From: Planctomycetota bacterium
GTDB lineage: Bacteria; Planctomycetota; Phycisphaerae; Phycisphaerales; SM1A02
Direction of reading: 5' to 3'
Assembly (NCBI GenBank): GCA_014381555.1
Contig: JACNLO010000036.1
Coordinates: forward strand, 1-41,048
DNA: 41,048 nt
Part shown: in pieces, positions 1 to 8,142 of the stretch
How the letters are laid out: each line of letters starts with the position of its first letter
How positions within the stretch are numbered: the stretch's first letter is position 1
The notes under the pieces: model-generated
Databases searched by the model: none
Told to the model about the DNA's origin: nothing
What the model saw: the letters and a program-made list of their open reading frames with translations, nothing else
Position numbers and translations under genes: made by a program

Positions 1-190
1 CCGTTGCCATCGCAATCTGCATCGCCATTAGCAATGTCGCATTCATCAGGGATGCCGTTGCCATCGCAATCTTCTTCGCATTCATCAGCAATGCCATTTC
101 CATTGCAGTCGTTGGAAAAACCTTCTGCAATGTCACAGGTGTCGCCAACTTCATTGCCATTACAGTCAGCTTGGTCTGGGTTGGGAAGGT
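1..190 (-). repeat. Coding tandem repeats (Asp/Cys/Gly calcium-binding type)
   Basis: The DNA repeats imperfectly with blocks such as TTGCCATCGCAATC, because the minus strand encodes successive D-C-(D/N)-G-N-G-I-x-D-E-C units. The array continues past the left edge, so its copy number cannot be judged. Confidence 0.7.
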
Positions 191-1781
191 AACAGTTGTC
201 GACAAGGTCGAAGACTCCGTCGCCATCTAAGTCAGGAACATCGCACATATTAGGATCGCCAGGAGTGTCCATGGCTAGGTCGCCAAAGACGCCCAAATTC
301 CAGTCGCCACCATCTGGACAACGGAAAACGTGTGCAGGTGGATAGATACCAACTGGGCCAAGAATCGTATCTGCGTAGATAAGCTCAACAGTTTCGCCCT
401 CGTATCCGACTTCCTGCAAGCCAACTGCATCAACTAGTTCAGCCCAGTATATGTCGTCAAAGACACCGTCATCGTCAGCATCAAGGTCTTGATCTAATAC
501 GGCTGTTAAGCCACCCACTAGCATGTGCGTAAGGTTGTCACTACCTTCAAAACTGAGACCATCAACAACTAAGTCTGGTATGAACGTTGCGTTCGCGCCA
601 GCGATTGAAAGTAGACCATCATCGCCGATTACGGCACCAGTCAAGTCAATGAGCGTTTCTAATACTCCAGAGCCGCCAGTTGAAGAATCACCAATGACGA
701 TATAAGAATATCCGTCAAGCGCTGCTCCAGGGTCACCAATTATTTCAGCAAATTCATCTATATCTGAACCAGGCATATCGATTCGTAGTTCATTAATGCC
801 AAGTCCTTCAATGCCACCGCCTGGGTCGCATTCAACGCCCCAAGAACCAATTACTGCAAGCACGTCAGCAACGTCTACACAGCAATCGCCATTTGGAAGC
901 GGAGCAATATCTCCAGTTGGTCGGAACGTTCCGTCACCGCAAACGCCCCATGAACCAATAATTGCTAGTACGTCAGATACTGCAACAATGCCATCGCTAT
1001 CTACATCTTCAGCGCAATCGCCTAGTGCGTCATTGCATGGGTCAGGAATTTGTGCTTCGCCAACTTCTATTGCTTCTAATATATGCATGTTTGGGAAACC
1101 AAGAATGGAAGGGTTTACCCAAGAGCCAATACCACAATCTCCATTTGTTGTTTTGAGCCAAGAAGATGAAAGTTCACCGTTTGGGTTACTCCCGATTTCA
1201 TGTGTGCCTGGGAAAGATTCAGGAATAACTATCTCAACAAAAAGTAGAGCATCCGCAAGAACGGAAATTGGTGGATTAAAAAGTGTTGTAATTATTTCAG
1301 GAGTACTCACAGAAGGTAGTGAAACCGTACTGCTCCCGATTGGCCAAAGGTCACTTCCATCTGCAAGTGGGCCAGCATTACCATCAGTATCCATAAAGAC
1401 ATTGACAGTTGCTATTCCAGGAGTGGAATTCTGCGCCATTGCAAAATGAATACAACTGATATCTAAGGGAAGACCAGCAGTTGAGCCAACAGATAAATCA
1501 TGGCTCCGTCCGTAACTGTGTTCAGGTGTCCCGCTGCCACCGAAGCAATTAACAGAATTGCCAGGAGTAATAGTTACGGTGTCAAGATTTTCAGACACAA
1601 GAAAATTAGCAGTGTCGCAGTTGATGAAGCCACCACCTCGATATGAAGCTCCGTCATTTGGAGAACCAATTCGCATGGTTGTTCGTTTAGTAGGTTTGAA
1701 TTGTCGTGGAGCGGTTGCTGCAATACCAGCGAACAAACCAATAGTCACGATACTTGTACAAATCGTTCGATATGAAAACAT
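1..1781 (-). CDS. Secreted dockerin / lamin-tail-domain / calcium-repeat protein (C-terminus outside window)
   Basis: An open frame of 593 codons runs leftward off the window edge without a stop. The ATG at 1781 follows an AAGGAGAT SD (1788-1795) by 6 nt. Residues 1-24 (MFSYRTICTSIV...) form a signal peptide. Residues about 25-250 are an unrecognised beta-rich region. Two dockerin-like modules follow near 256-284 (DVDSDGIVAVSDVLAIIGSWG) and 294-316 (DCCVDVADVLAVIGSWG). Residues about 325-508 resemble a lamin-tail domain (GINELRIDMPGSDIDEFAEI), often found in secreted proteins. From about 514 there are Asp/Cys-rich thrombospondin-type-3-like repeats (CNGNGIADEC, CDGNGIPDEC) expected to bind calcium. 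Inference: an exported, probably cell-surface or matrix protein. The ligand is unknown. Several plus-strand open frames here are shadows of this gene. Confidence 0.85.
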   Translation of the reverse strand, partial: MFSYRTICTSIVTIGLFAGIAATAPRQFKPTKRTTMRIGSPNDGASYRGGGFINCDTANFLVSENLDTVTITPGNSVNCFGGSGTPEHSYGRSHDLSVGSTAGLPLDISCIHFAMAQNSTPGIATVNVFMDTDGNAGPLADGSDLWPIGSSTVSLPSVSTPEIITTLFNPPISVLADALLFVEIVIPESFPGTHEIGSNPNGELSSSWLKTTNGDCGIGSWVNPSILGFPNMHILEAIEVGEAQIPDPCNDALGDCAEDVDSDGIVAVSDVLAIIGSWGVCGDGTFRPTGDIAPLPNGDCCVDVADVLAVIGSWGVECDPGGGIEGLGINELRIDMPGSDIDEFAEIIGDPGAALDGYSYIVIGDSSTGGSGVLETLIDLTGAVIGDDGLLSIAGANATFIPDLVVDGLSFEGSDNLTHMLVGGLTAVLDQDLDADDDGVFDDIYWAELVDAVGLQEVGYEGETVELIYADTILGPVGIYPPAHVFRCPDGGDWNLGVFGDLAMDTPGDPNMCDVPDLDGDGVFDLVDNCYLPNPDQADCNGNEVGDTCDIAEGFSNDCNGNGIADECEEDCDGNGIPDECDIANGDADCDGN

Positions 1782-1920
1782 CAAATAATCTCCTTCTTGT
1801 CTTTCTCTCTACACGTTGTACACAGCAATTGCGCACATACTTCTATATATAGTAGAGTCAAATTGCCTACATGCAATACGAAAAAACAAAGAATGCAGGA
1901 CAATCTTGTGCTTTTTCCTT

Positions 1921-1928
1921 GCTAAAAT
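1921..1928 (+). promoter_or_regulatory. Candidate extended -10 promoter of tRNA-Leu
   Basis: TGCTAAAAT (TG, one base, then a TATAAT-like hexamer at 1923-1928) lies about 18 nt before the tRNA. No convincing -35 hexamer was found at 16-18 nt, so this rests on the extended -10 alone. Confidence 0.3.
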
Positions 1929-1946
1929 ACCCTTCTTATCACTAAT

Positions 1947-2031
1947 GCCGGAGTGGCGGAATTGGCAGACGCGCCGGATTCAAAATCCGGTTCCCGTTAA
2001 GGGAGTATGGGTTCGAGTCCCATCTTCGGTA
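1947..2031 (+). tRNA. tRNA-Leu (anticodon CAA)
   Basis: An 85-nt class II tRNA folds by eye. The acceptor GCCGGAG pairs with CTTCGGT (two G.U pairs), followed by discriminator A. The anticodon stem CCGGA/TCCGG closes the loop TTCAAAA, giving anticodon CAA (codon UUG). A long variable arm has stem TCCC/GGGA, and the T arm is ATGGG-TTCGAGT-CCCAT. The long variable arm and the anticodon both fit leucine. CCA is not encoded and must be added by tRNA nucleotidyltransferase. A weak hairpin (ACCC 2049-2052 / GGGT 2057-2060) followed by TATTTT could end the transcript. Confidence 0.95.
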
Positions 2032-2091
2032 TTGTGTCCAAAATAGTCACCCTCTAGGGTTATTTTAAAACCACGGTACCATGCACCACTC

Positions 2092-2874
2092 ATGAAATTG
2101 GCAGTCATTATCCCAGCATCAGGAAGCAGTTCACGCTTTGGCACACGTGATAAACTCGCTGAAGATATTGGTGGTCGACCACTCTTGCTTCGTACAGTCG
2201 AATTTTTTACGAAACGAGAAGAAGTAAATGAGATACTCGTTACAGGCCCTGAGGAAAATTTTGCTGATTTTCAAGATCGTTTTGGGCCAGCTCTCTCATT
2301 TCATGGAGTTTCAATTGTTCAAGGCGGAGCAACCCGCTGTGCTTCTGTAACCAATGCCTTGCAAGAAGTTTCGGATGATATTGATCGCGTTGTGATTCAT
2401 GATGCAGCTCGGCCCGCATTGTTCAACAATTTATTCGACTCTTTGTTACTGGCAAGCAAAGAATTTTTAGCCGTTGCTGCAGCGTTGCCAATAACTGGAA
2501 CAATAAAACGAGTTGAAACTGCAGCAACGACCATCGCTGATGAAGATGCTATTGCAGATTCTATTCTTGGTGCGTCCACACAAACTAAACTTTCATCGCA
2601 CCTAGTTCTTGAAACTATAGATAGAAGTAATCTTTGGGAAATACAAACGCCTCAAATTTTTGAGCCCTCACTATTAAAGCAAGGGTATTTGCAATCAGAT
2701 CTTCAAGGATGTACCGATGATGCTCAAGTCATTGAGAAACTTGGAGAACCTGTACACATTATCGAAGGGGATAGCCGAAATATCAAAGTGACAACCCCTC
2801 CAGACTTAAAACTTATTCGTTCCATTCTAGGGATTAGAGGGGAGCAGGAGCGACCCGCCCACAAGCGCTTCTAA
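2092..2874 (+). CDS. ispD: 2-C-methyl-D-erythritol 4-phosphate cytidylyltransferase
   Basis: IspD joins MEP and CTP to give CDP-ME plus pyrophosphate, the third step of the MEP isoprenoid pathway, in the cytosol. Visible family signatures are the N-terminal nucleotide-binding loop PASGSSSRFG with the following K of RDKLAE, the central VVIHDAARPAL, TGTIKRV, WEIQTPQIFEPSLL, and the C-terminal NIKVTTPPDLKLI. At 260 residues it is somewhat longer than typical, mainly through an insert between TIKRV and LWEIQTPQ. No clear SD precedes the ATG. The next gene begins 9 nt downstream on the same strand and probably uses a polyprenyl phosphate, itself an isoprenoid product. Confidence 0.93.
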   Translation: MKLAVIIPASGSSSRFGTRDKLAEDIGGRPLLLRTVEFFTKREEVNEILVTGPEENFADFQDRFGPALSFHGVSIVQGGATRCASVTNALQEVSDDIDRVVIHDAARPALFNNLFDSLLLASKEFLAVAAALPITGTIKRVETAATTIADEDAIADSILGASTQTKLSSHLVLETIDRSNLWEIQTPQIFEPSLLKQGYLQSDLQGCTDDAQVIEKLGEPVHIIEGDSRNIKVTTPPDLKLIRSILGIRGEQERPAHKRF

Positions 2875-2883
2875 TTACACTGT

Positions 2884-3960
2884 ATGAATCAAGCGACAGT
2901 AACAGTTGTTGTTCCAACTTATGAAGAGTTTGCTAGTTTGCCTTCACTGATTGAGTCCATAGAAAAAGTACGTTGTGATTCTCTTCCTAATTTAGATTTG
3001 ATTATTGTCGATGACAATTCTCAGGACGGTACTGAACAACTTATCACTTCACTTCACAAGGATTGGATAAAATTAATTGTAAGAACGCAAGACAAAGGGC
3101 TTAGCCCTTCAGTAGTTGCAGGATTGCATTCAGCCGTTGGTGAATATTGCGTTGTTATGGATGCAGATGGTTCTCATCCAGCATCTGCTATACCTGCCAT
3201 GATTCATGCGTTGCAAGAAGGAGCAGATTTTGCTGTTGGTTCTAGGTATGTCAAAGGAGGTTCTACGGAAGATGGGTGGGGAGTTCTTCGCTGGCTCAAC
3301 TCTAAAATAGCAACAGTTATGGCCAGGCCATTTACAAGAGTGCTTGATCCAATGAGCGGTTTCATAGCTTTAAGCAAATCTACTTTCGTACAAGCGAAGG
3401 AATTAAATCCCGTTGGATATAAGATTGGACTAGAACTAATAGTGAAGTGCCAATGTCAAAATGTAATTGAAGTGCCAATCCATTTTAGCACTAGGCAGTT
3501 AGGCGAGAGCAAGTTGACCCTAAGCGTGCAGTGGCAATATCTCCAACATGTCATTCGATTGCTTCGACATACCAAGCCGGCTCTTGTAAGTTTTTGGTCC
3601 TTTGCAATGGTTGGACTTAGTGGTGCGGGCTTGTATTTGTTGCTCCTTATGGCAACAAGTGCTTTGTTTACATCAACTCCTCTTGCAATCGGACTTGCAG
3701 TGTGGCTTACGATGACTTGGAATTTTATTTGGGATCGAAAGTATGCCTTTTGGAACTCTCGAGAACGATCTATTGGCACTCAATACATCGGTTTTGTGCT
3801 TGTTTGCTCTGTTGGCGTGCTGGTAAACTTTTTTGTGACACTGTCGCTTTCAAAGTCTGAATCTATGCCTTTCGCGGGTCTAATTGGAGTTAGTATTGGT
3901 TCAACAATCGGAATTATTTTTAACTTTTTGATGACTCGGCTCTGCGTCTTCCGGAAGTAG
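2884..3960 (+). CDS. Dolichyl-phosphate-mannose-synthase-like glycosyltransferase (GT2) fused to a GtrA membrane domain
   Basis: Residues 5 to about 230 are a GT-A fold family 2 domain: VVVPTYEE, the UDP/GDP-sugar site VDDNSQDGT (D43, D44) and the metal-binding DAD (93-95) in MDADGSHP. GLSPSVVAGL is characteristic of polyprenyl-phosphate mannose/glucose synthases. Residues about 235-358 are a four-helix GtrA-like domain (start FWSFAMVGLSGAG, then TMTWNFIWDRKYAFW), the type thought to flip or anchor lipid-linked sugars. Likely role: making a polyprenyl-phosphate hexose at the inner membrane for glycosylation of surface molecules. Sugar identity cannot be read. The last 41 bases overlap the 3' end of uvrA on the opposite strand. 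Confidence 0.85.
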   Translation: MNQATVTVVVPTYEEFASLPSLIESIEKVRCDSLPNLDLIIVDDNSQDGTEQLITSLHKDWIKLIVRTQDKGLSPSVVAGLHSAVGEYCVVMDADGSHPASAIPAMIHALQEGADFAVGSRYVKGGSTEDGWGVLRWLNSKIATVMARPFTRVLDPMSGFIALSKSTFVQAKELNPVGYKIGLELIVKCQCQNVIEVPIHFSTRQLGESKLTLSVQWQYLQHVIRLLRHTKPALVSFWSFAMVGLSGAGLYLLLLMATSALFTSTPLAIGLAVWLTMTWNFIWDRKYAFWNSRERSIGTQYIGFVLVCSVGVLVNFFVTLSLSKSESMPFAGLIGVSIGSTIGIIFNFLMTRLCVFRK

Positions 3961-6832
3961 TTTTCTTTTTGGGTAAAATTGCTAAAAGTTCTTTCCCCGT
4001 AAAACTATTTTTTGAAGTGGCGACTTGTTCGGGAGTGCCTTCTGCAATAACTTGCCCTCCGCCATCGCCACCTTCCGGGCCAAGGTCTATTACCCAGTCA
4101 GCGCATTTAATAACTTCTAAGTTGTGTTCAATCACTACAACACTGTTCCCTGCATCTACAAGACGCTGCAATACCTGGAGCAATTTGTCTACGTCAGCAA
4201 AATGAAGCCCTGTTGTTGGTTCATCGAGAACATACAGTGTGTGGTTGTTTGAGCGTACCCCAAGTTCACTAGCAAGTTTAACTCGTTGTGCTTCTCCGCC
4301 CGAAAGTGTCGTTGAAGGTTGCCCTAGAGTTAAGTATCCCAAGCCAACATCAATCAGACAGCGGAGCATTCGTTCAATTCGTCCATGGCTTTCAAAGATT
4401 GAGAGGGCGTTTTCAATGGTTGTATTTAAGATGTCGCTGATTGTGTACCCTCGCCATTTGACTTGAAGGGTTTCAACGTTGTATCGGGCGCCATCACACT
4501 CCTCGCAAGTCACATAAGTGTCTGGTAAAAAATGCATCTCAATTTTCTTTACGCCTTGTCCCTGACATGCTTCACAACGGCCACCCTTTACATTGAAACT
4601 GAAACGTCCTGGTTTATAGCCACGGATTTTAGCTTCTCTGGTTTGAGTAAAGAGTGCGCGAATACCGTCAAAGATGTTTGTGTAGGTTGCTGGGTTTGAT
4701 CGAGGTGTTCTGCCGATTGGAGATTGGTCCACTTCAATCACTCGGTCAATATTTTGTAGCCCGGTTATTTTTTTGCAACGTTTGTTGGAAGACTTTTTTT
4801 TGTGTAATGTGTTGATTGCACTTTCAAGAAGTGTGTGATTTACAAGTGATGATTTGCCACTGCCCGAAACACCTGTAACACAAACCAAAGACGCAAGCGG
4901 GAAGGCGATATTAATATTTTTTAGATTATTGTGAGAGGCGCCTTGAATTGTCGCAAGTTGAACAGAATCTAGATTGCGTCGATTTGGAGGAACTGGGATG
5001 GTTTTTCTTCTGGCAAGATAGTCTCCGGTAATAGAATGTTTATTTTCCTTTATGGAATCGGAAGTGCCTTGAGCAACAATTGACCCGCCGTGGATACCTG
5101 CTGCAGGACCTACGTCAATGACATGGTCTGCATGTTCGATGACCATTTCATCATGTTCAACGACGATTACTGTGTTTCCAATCTCAGTTAAATGTCGCAG
5201 GGTTTTTAAAAGTCTATCATTGTCTCTAGCATGAAGCCCAATCGTTGGTTCGTCTAGTACATAGCAAACTCCAACAAGGCCAGATCCTACTTGAGTAGCG
5301 AGCCGAATTCGTTGCGCTTCTCCACCCGAGAGAGTCGAACTAGTTCGATCTAGAGACAAATAATCAAGTCCTACAGAAACAAGGAAAGTAAGTCGACTTA
5401 TGATTTCTTTTTGGATTGGTTCCGCAACGGTATCCAATTCCGAGGAGAAGTCGAGAGATTGCATTACTTGAAGCACCTCTGTAATGGTCAATTGAGTGAG
5501 CTGAGCTATGGAATACTCTTTGCCGCAAGAGGTCACGGTTACGGATTGTGCTTCAGGTCGTAATCGATGGCCATGGCACGATTCACAGCACATTTTAGTC
5601 ATATACGTCATTAGCCACTGTCGAACATTGTCTGACTCAGTTTGCTTAAAACGTTTTTGCAATTCAGTAATTACTCCTACATATTTTGCTCGTGAACCTT
5701 TTACGGAACCACCATGTAAAATTACGTTTTGTTGGGTTTTTGAGAGCGAATCAAATGGTTTTGTTTGGTCGATTCCAGCACTATCGCAGAAGCGTTTAAG
5801 TGCACGTTTGTAACGACGTCGCATTGAAGGCATCGAATGATTCCAGGGTGCGATGGCTTTTCGTTGCAAGGTTTGCGAACCGTCAGGAATAATAAGATTT
5901 GGGTCAAACTCGTGTACTGTCCCAAGCCCGTCACAATTTTTGCAGGCGCCGAAGTGCGAATTGAACGAAAACATGCGTGGCTCAAGTTCTTGGAGACTGC
6001 AAGCGGGATGCTCCGAACAAGCAAATTGCTCACTGAAACGTGACTCAGACCAAGTGTCTCCATCTTCAACAAGGAGTAGCACAGATCCCCCACTCAATTG
6101 AACTGCCACTTCTACAGAGTCTGCAATTCGTTCCCGTTGCGAAGTATCTAAAACAATACGATCAACAATTGCCTCTATCGTGTGTAGTTCATATCTGCCT
6201 AGTTCGAGTGGGTTGTCGCTCTCTTTCAGTAAGACATCTCTTAAGTCAACAATTGCTCCATTGACTCTCGCGCGAACGAATCCCTCAGACCTTAAGTTTT
6301 CTAAAATATCTCGGTGGTAGCCTTTCTTGCCAACAACAACTGGTGAGCAAATCATGCACTTCTTACCTTTGGGTTCCTCCATGATTGAATTGATAATTTG
6401 TGTGCTTGTAGTTGATGTAATTGGCAAAGCGCAATGCGAGCCATCTTTATTTGTATGCCAGCACCGAGGAGTTCCACATCTTGCCATTAGAAGACGCAAA
6501 TAATCATAAATTTCAGTTGTTGTCGCGACTGTGGATCTTGGGTTGTGGCTACTTGAACGTTGAGCAATTGCGATAGTAGGGGGGAGCCCCTCGACTGACT
6601 CTACATCTGGCTTATCAAGTTGATTAAGAAATTGTCTTGCATATGAACTCAACGATTCCATATATTTTCGTTGGCCCTCTGCGAAAATCGTGTCAAATGC
6701 TAAGGAACTTTTTCCCGATCCAGAAACTCCTGTTATAACTACAAATTGATCTCTTGGAATCGAAACATCTATATTCTTTAGGTTGTGTTCGTTTGCGCCA
6801 AGAATTTCGATAGTTTTTATGGGCGAAGCCAT
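3920..6832 (-). CDS. uvrA: Excinuclease ABC subunit A
   Basis: UvrA is the damage-sensing ATPase of nucleotide excision repair; it loads UvrB on distorted DNA. The 970-residue length fits the family. Two ABC modules are visible: Walker A GVSGSGKSSLAFDTIF near residue 35 with signature LSGGEAQRIRLA and DEPTIGLH; and GVSGSGKSSLVNHTL with LSGGEAQRVKLA and DEPTTGLH. Zinc-binding Cys pairs occur in GACKNCDGLG and in GGRCEACQGQG...CEECDGARYN. The C-terminus is a short basic tail (KKKTTSGRRR). The ATG directly abuts the TAA of the upstream ABC permease, so the two are almost surely cotranscribed. The 3' end overlaps the glycosyltransferase gene by 41 bp. Confidence 0.98.
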   Translation of the reverse strand: MASPIKTIEILGANEHNLKNIDVSIPRDQFVVITGVSGSGKSSLAFDTIFAEGQRKYMESLSSYARQFLNQLDKPDVESVEGLPPTIAIAQRSSSHNPRSTVATTTEIYDYLRLLMARCGTPRCWHTNKDGSHCALPITSTTSTQIINSIMEEPKGKKCMICSPVVVGKKGYHRDILENLRSEGFVRARVNGAIVDLRDVLLKESDNPLELGRYELHTIEAIVDRIVLDTSQRERIADSVEVAVQLSGGSVLLLVEDGDTWSESRFSEQFACSEHPACSLQELEPRMFSFNSHFGACKNCDGLGTVHEFDPNLIIPDGSQTLQRKAIAPWNHSMPSMRRRYKRALKRFCDSAGIDQTKPFDSLSKTQQNVILHGGSVKGSRAKYVGVITELQKRFKQTESDNVRQWLMTYMTKMCCESCHGHRLRPEAQSVTVTSCGKEYSIAQLTQLTITEVLQVMQSLDFSSELDTVAEPIQKEIISRLTFLVSVGLDYLSLDRTSSTLSGGEAQRIRLATQVGSGLVGVCYVLDEPTIGLHARDNDRLLKTLRHLTEIGNTVIVVEHDEMVIEHADHVIDVGPAAGIHGGSIVAQGTSDSIKENKHSITGDYLARRKTIPVPPNRRNLDSVQLATIQGASHNNLKNINIAFPLASLVCVTGVSGSGKSSLVNHTLLESAINTLHKKKSSNKRCKKITGLQNIDRVIEVDQSPIGRTPRSNPATYTNIFDGIRALFTQTREAKIRGYKPGRFSFNVKGGRCEACQGQGVKKIEMHFLPDTYVTCEECDGARYNVETLQVKWRGYTISDILNTTIENALSIFESHGRIERMLRCLIDVGLGYLTLGQPSTTLSGGEAQRVKLASELGVRSNNHTLYVLDEPTTGLHFADVDKLLQVLQRLVDAGNSVVVIEHNLEVIKCADWVIDLGPEGGDGGGQVIAEGTPEQVATSKNSFTGKELLAILPKKKTTSGRRRAESSKS

Positions 6833-7972
6833 TTAAGAAACTTCTCTGCGTTGGAAAAGCACAATGCCTACCGAAACAGCAGCGATAATATAAAGTCCCC
6901 CATACAATGTAGTTTTTACGACATATCTTGTTGGAATAACATTTTCTTGAGTCAGTGCGTCTGTAAGCCAGAGTACCTGAAAATTAGGAAATACTGCACT
7001 CCCAATTTTACACGCTGCCCATGTTGGGTATTCCATTGCTGTGGTGTATTTAGATAAAGAAACACCCTCAAGTGGTTCTAACCTTTCGGTAATTACAACC
7101 TCAGTATCCCCGTTTGTTTTAAGCATAGTTCGTTCATGTTCAACAATTTCTGCTGCGCCCTCTAAAGCTGCTCGGTCTAGCCAGAGTTGTTCAATATGGT
7201 ACGCAGGCTTTCCAAACCAAGCATCAGACATCATCCCTACAAAGAACAAAAGAAATGTCGCCACCAATGTGCCAAGTTGATTGAAGCGAGTTGAAACTGC
7301 GATGGCAACACTTCCAAGAATAAGAACTGACACCATTATCGAAATGATAGCTTTCCAAAGGTCAGGCTTGAATGAGACCCAAATAGGGTGTGTAGAAAAA
7401 TCAGGTCCAAAGTTTAATACTAGTAAATACGCAATGCACAGAAGTGGGGTAGTGACACAAATCCAAGTGCTAGAAAAAACAAACCCGTAAAAATAGTTGC
7501 ACCAAATTGCAATTGCAGTTCCGATTGCAATGCTTAATATTCCAAAGAGAAGCACTGGAAGATGTATAGGGGTTCTTACCGTTTGCAAAACATCTTGTTG
7601 ATCAACTAGCATAAAGATTAGTGCGACATAAAGGGTGGAGAGCGAAATTGCCAGAGCAGCGCCTAAGAATTTTCCAATCACGAACTGTGGGCGTCCCAAT
7701 GGTTTTGAGATGACAGTCACTGTGGTTTTGTTCCGAATTTCTTGCCCTAGGACGTTGCTTGCCACAAAAATTGAAAGGAGCATTCCAGTCATGAAAACGG
7801 TGGCGAGCCCAATATCGATAAGCATTCTTTGATCATTTTCCATCGTGAAAGCGGAGAGTGGGCTCGCAAGGAGAAGAAGCAATGTTGAAGCAATGACTAA
7901 AACAAGGACAATGGGCTGTCGAATGCTCTCAAAAAAGGCGTTTCTGGCAATAGTTGTAATTTGTGCAAACAT
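6833..7972 (-). CDS. ABC-2 type transporter permease (permease A)
   Basis: A 379-residue polytopic protein with about six hydrophobic spans. After the first two spans comes GQEIRNKTTVTVISKPLGRP then FVIGKFLG, the cytoplasmic coupling region of ABC-2 (NosY/COG1277-type) permeases. The same motif occurs in the permease at 13800 (EIRDRQIWQVLTKPVSK...GKWLG), so the two are paralogous. A soluble loop (about residues 265-330, ending near the sequence LSKYTTAMEYPTW) precedes the last span, and the protein ends FQRREVS, usual for the family. No ATPase gene is beside it; the nearest is at 12607, in the divergent operon. It is cotranscribed with uvrA (0-nt gap). Substrate unknown. Confidence 0.85.
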   Translation of the reverse strand: MFAQITTIARNAFFESIRQPIVLVLVIASTLLLLLASPLSAFTMENDQRMLIDIGLATVFMTGMLLSIFVASNVLGQEIRNKTTVTVISKPLGRPQFVIGKFLGAALAISLSTLYVALIFMLVDQQDVLQTVRTPIHLPVLLFGILSIAIGTAIAIWCNYFYGFVFSSTWICVTTPLLCIAYLLVLNFGPDFSTHPIWVSFKPDLWKAIISIMVSVLILGSVAIAVSTRFNQLGTLVATFLLFFVGMMSDAWFGKPAYHIEQLWLDRAALEGAAEIVEHERTMLKTNGDTEVVITERLEPLEGVSLSKYTTAMEYPTWAACKIGSAVFPNFQVLWLTDALTQENVIPTRYVVKTTLYGGLYIIAAVSVGIVLFQRREVS

Positions 7973-7980
7973 GTGATTTT

Positions 7981-8079
7981 GGGGTAAAAGAGGGCAGGGT
8001 AGACCAAATCATGATAATCTGCCGAACCTTGAACGAACGAAATTAGACTTAGGTTCGTAGACCTTTAAGATTTTACCCC
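7981..8079. promoter_or_regulatory. Divergent intergenic control region with inverted repeats
   Basis: The 170-bp gap between the divergent permease A and SPFH operons holds a perfect 9-bp inverted repeat, GGGGTAAAA (7981-7989) and TTTTACCCC (8071-8079). It also holds a 7-bp inverted repeat CGAACCT (8023-8029) / AGGTTCG (8051-8057) and a direct repeat GTAGACC (7999-8005, 8057-8063). I found no good -35/-10 pair on either strand. The repeats may be operator half-sites for a shared regulator; this is inference. Confidence 0.35.
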
Positions 8080-8142
8080 TCACCGAGCTTTTTCGAATCA
8101 TATTAGTGAATTTGAACTTACAAAAAGGTAGATTCATACACC

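Noticed and set aside
1-190. CRISPR-like or non-coding tandem repeat
   Set aside because: Repeats are in frame and encode DCDGNGIPDEC-type units; unit spacing is irregular and no unique spacers exist.
796-1449. Long plus-strand open frame of 217 codons
   Set aside because: Lies opposite the minus-strand secreted protein gene, which has an SD, signal peptide and recognisable domains. The plus frame is Pro/Ser-rich low-complexity shadow.
1816-2046. Plus-strand open frame of 76 codons
   Set aside because: Runs through the tRNA-Leu gene; chance frame.
5508-6264. Several plus- and minus-strand frames inside uvrA
   Set aside because: Shadows of uvrA, whose motifs are complete.
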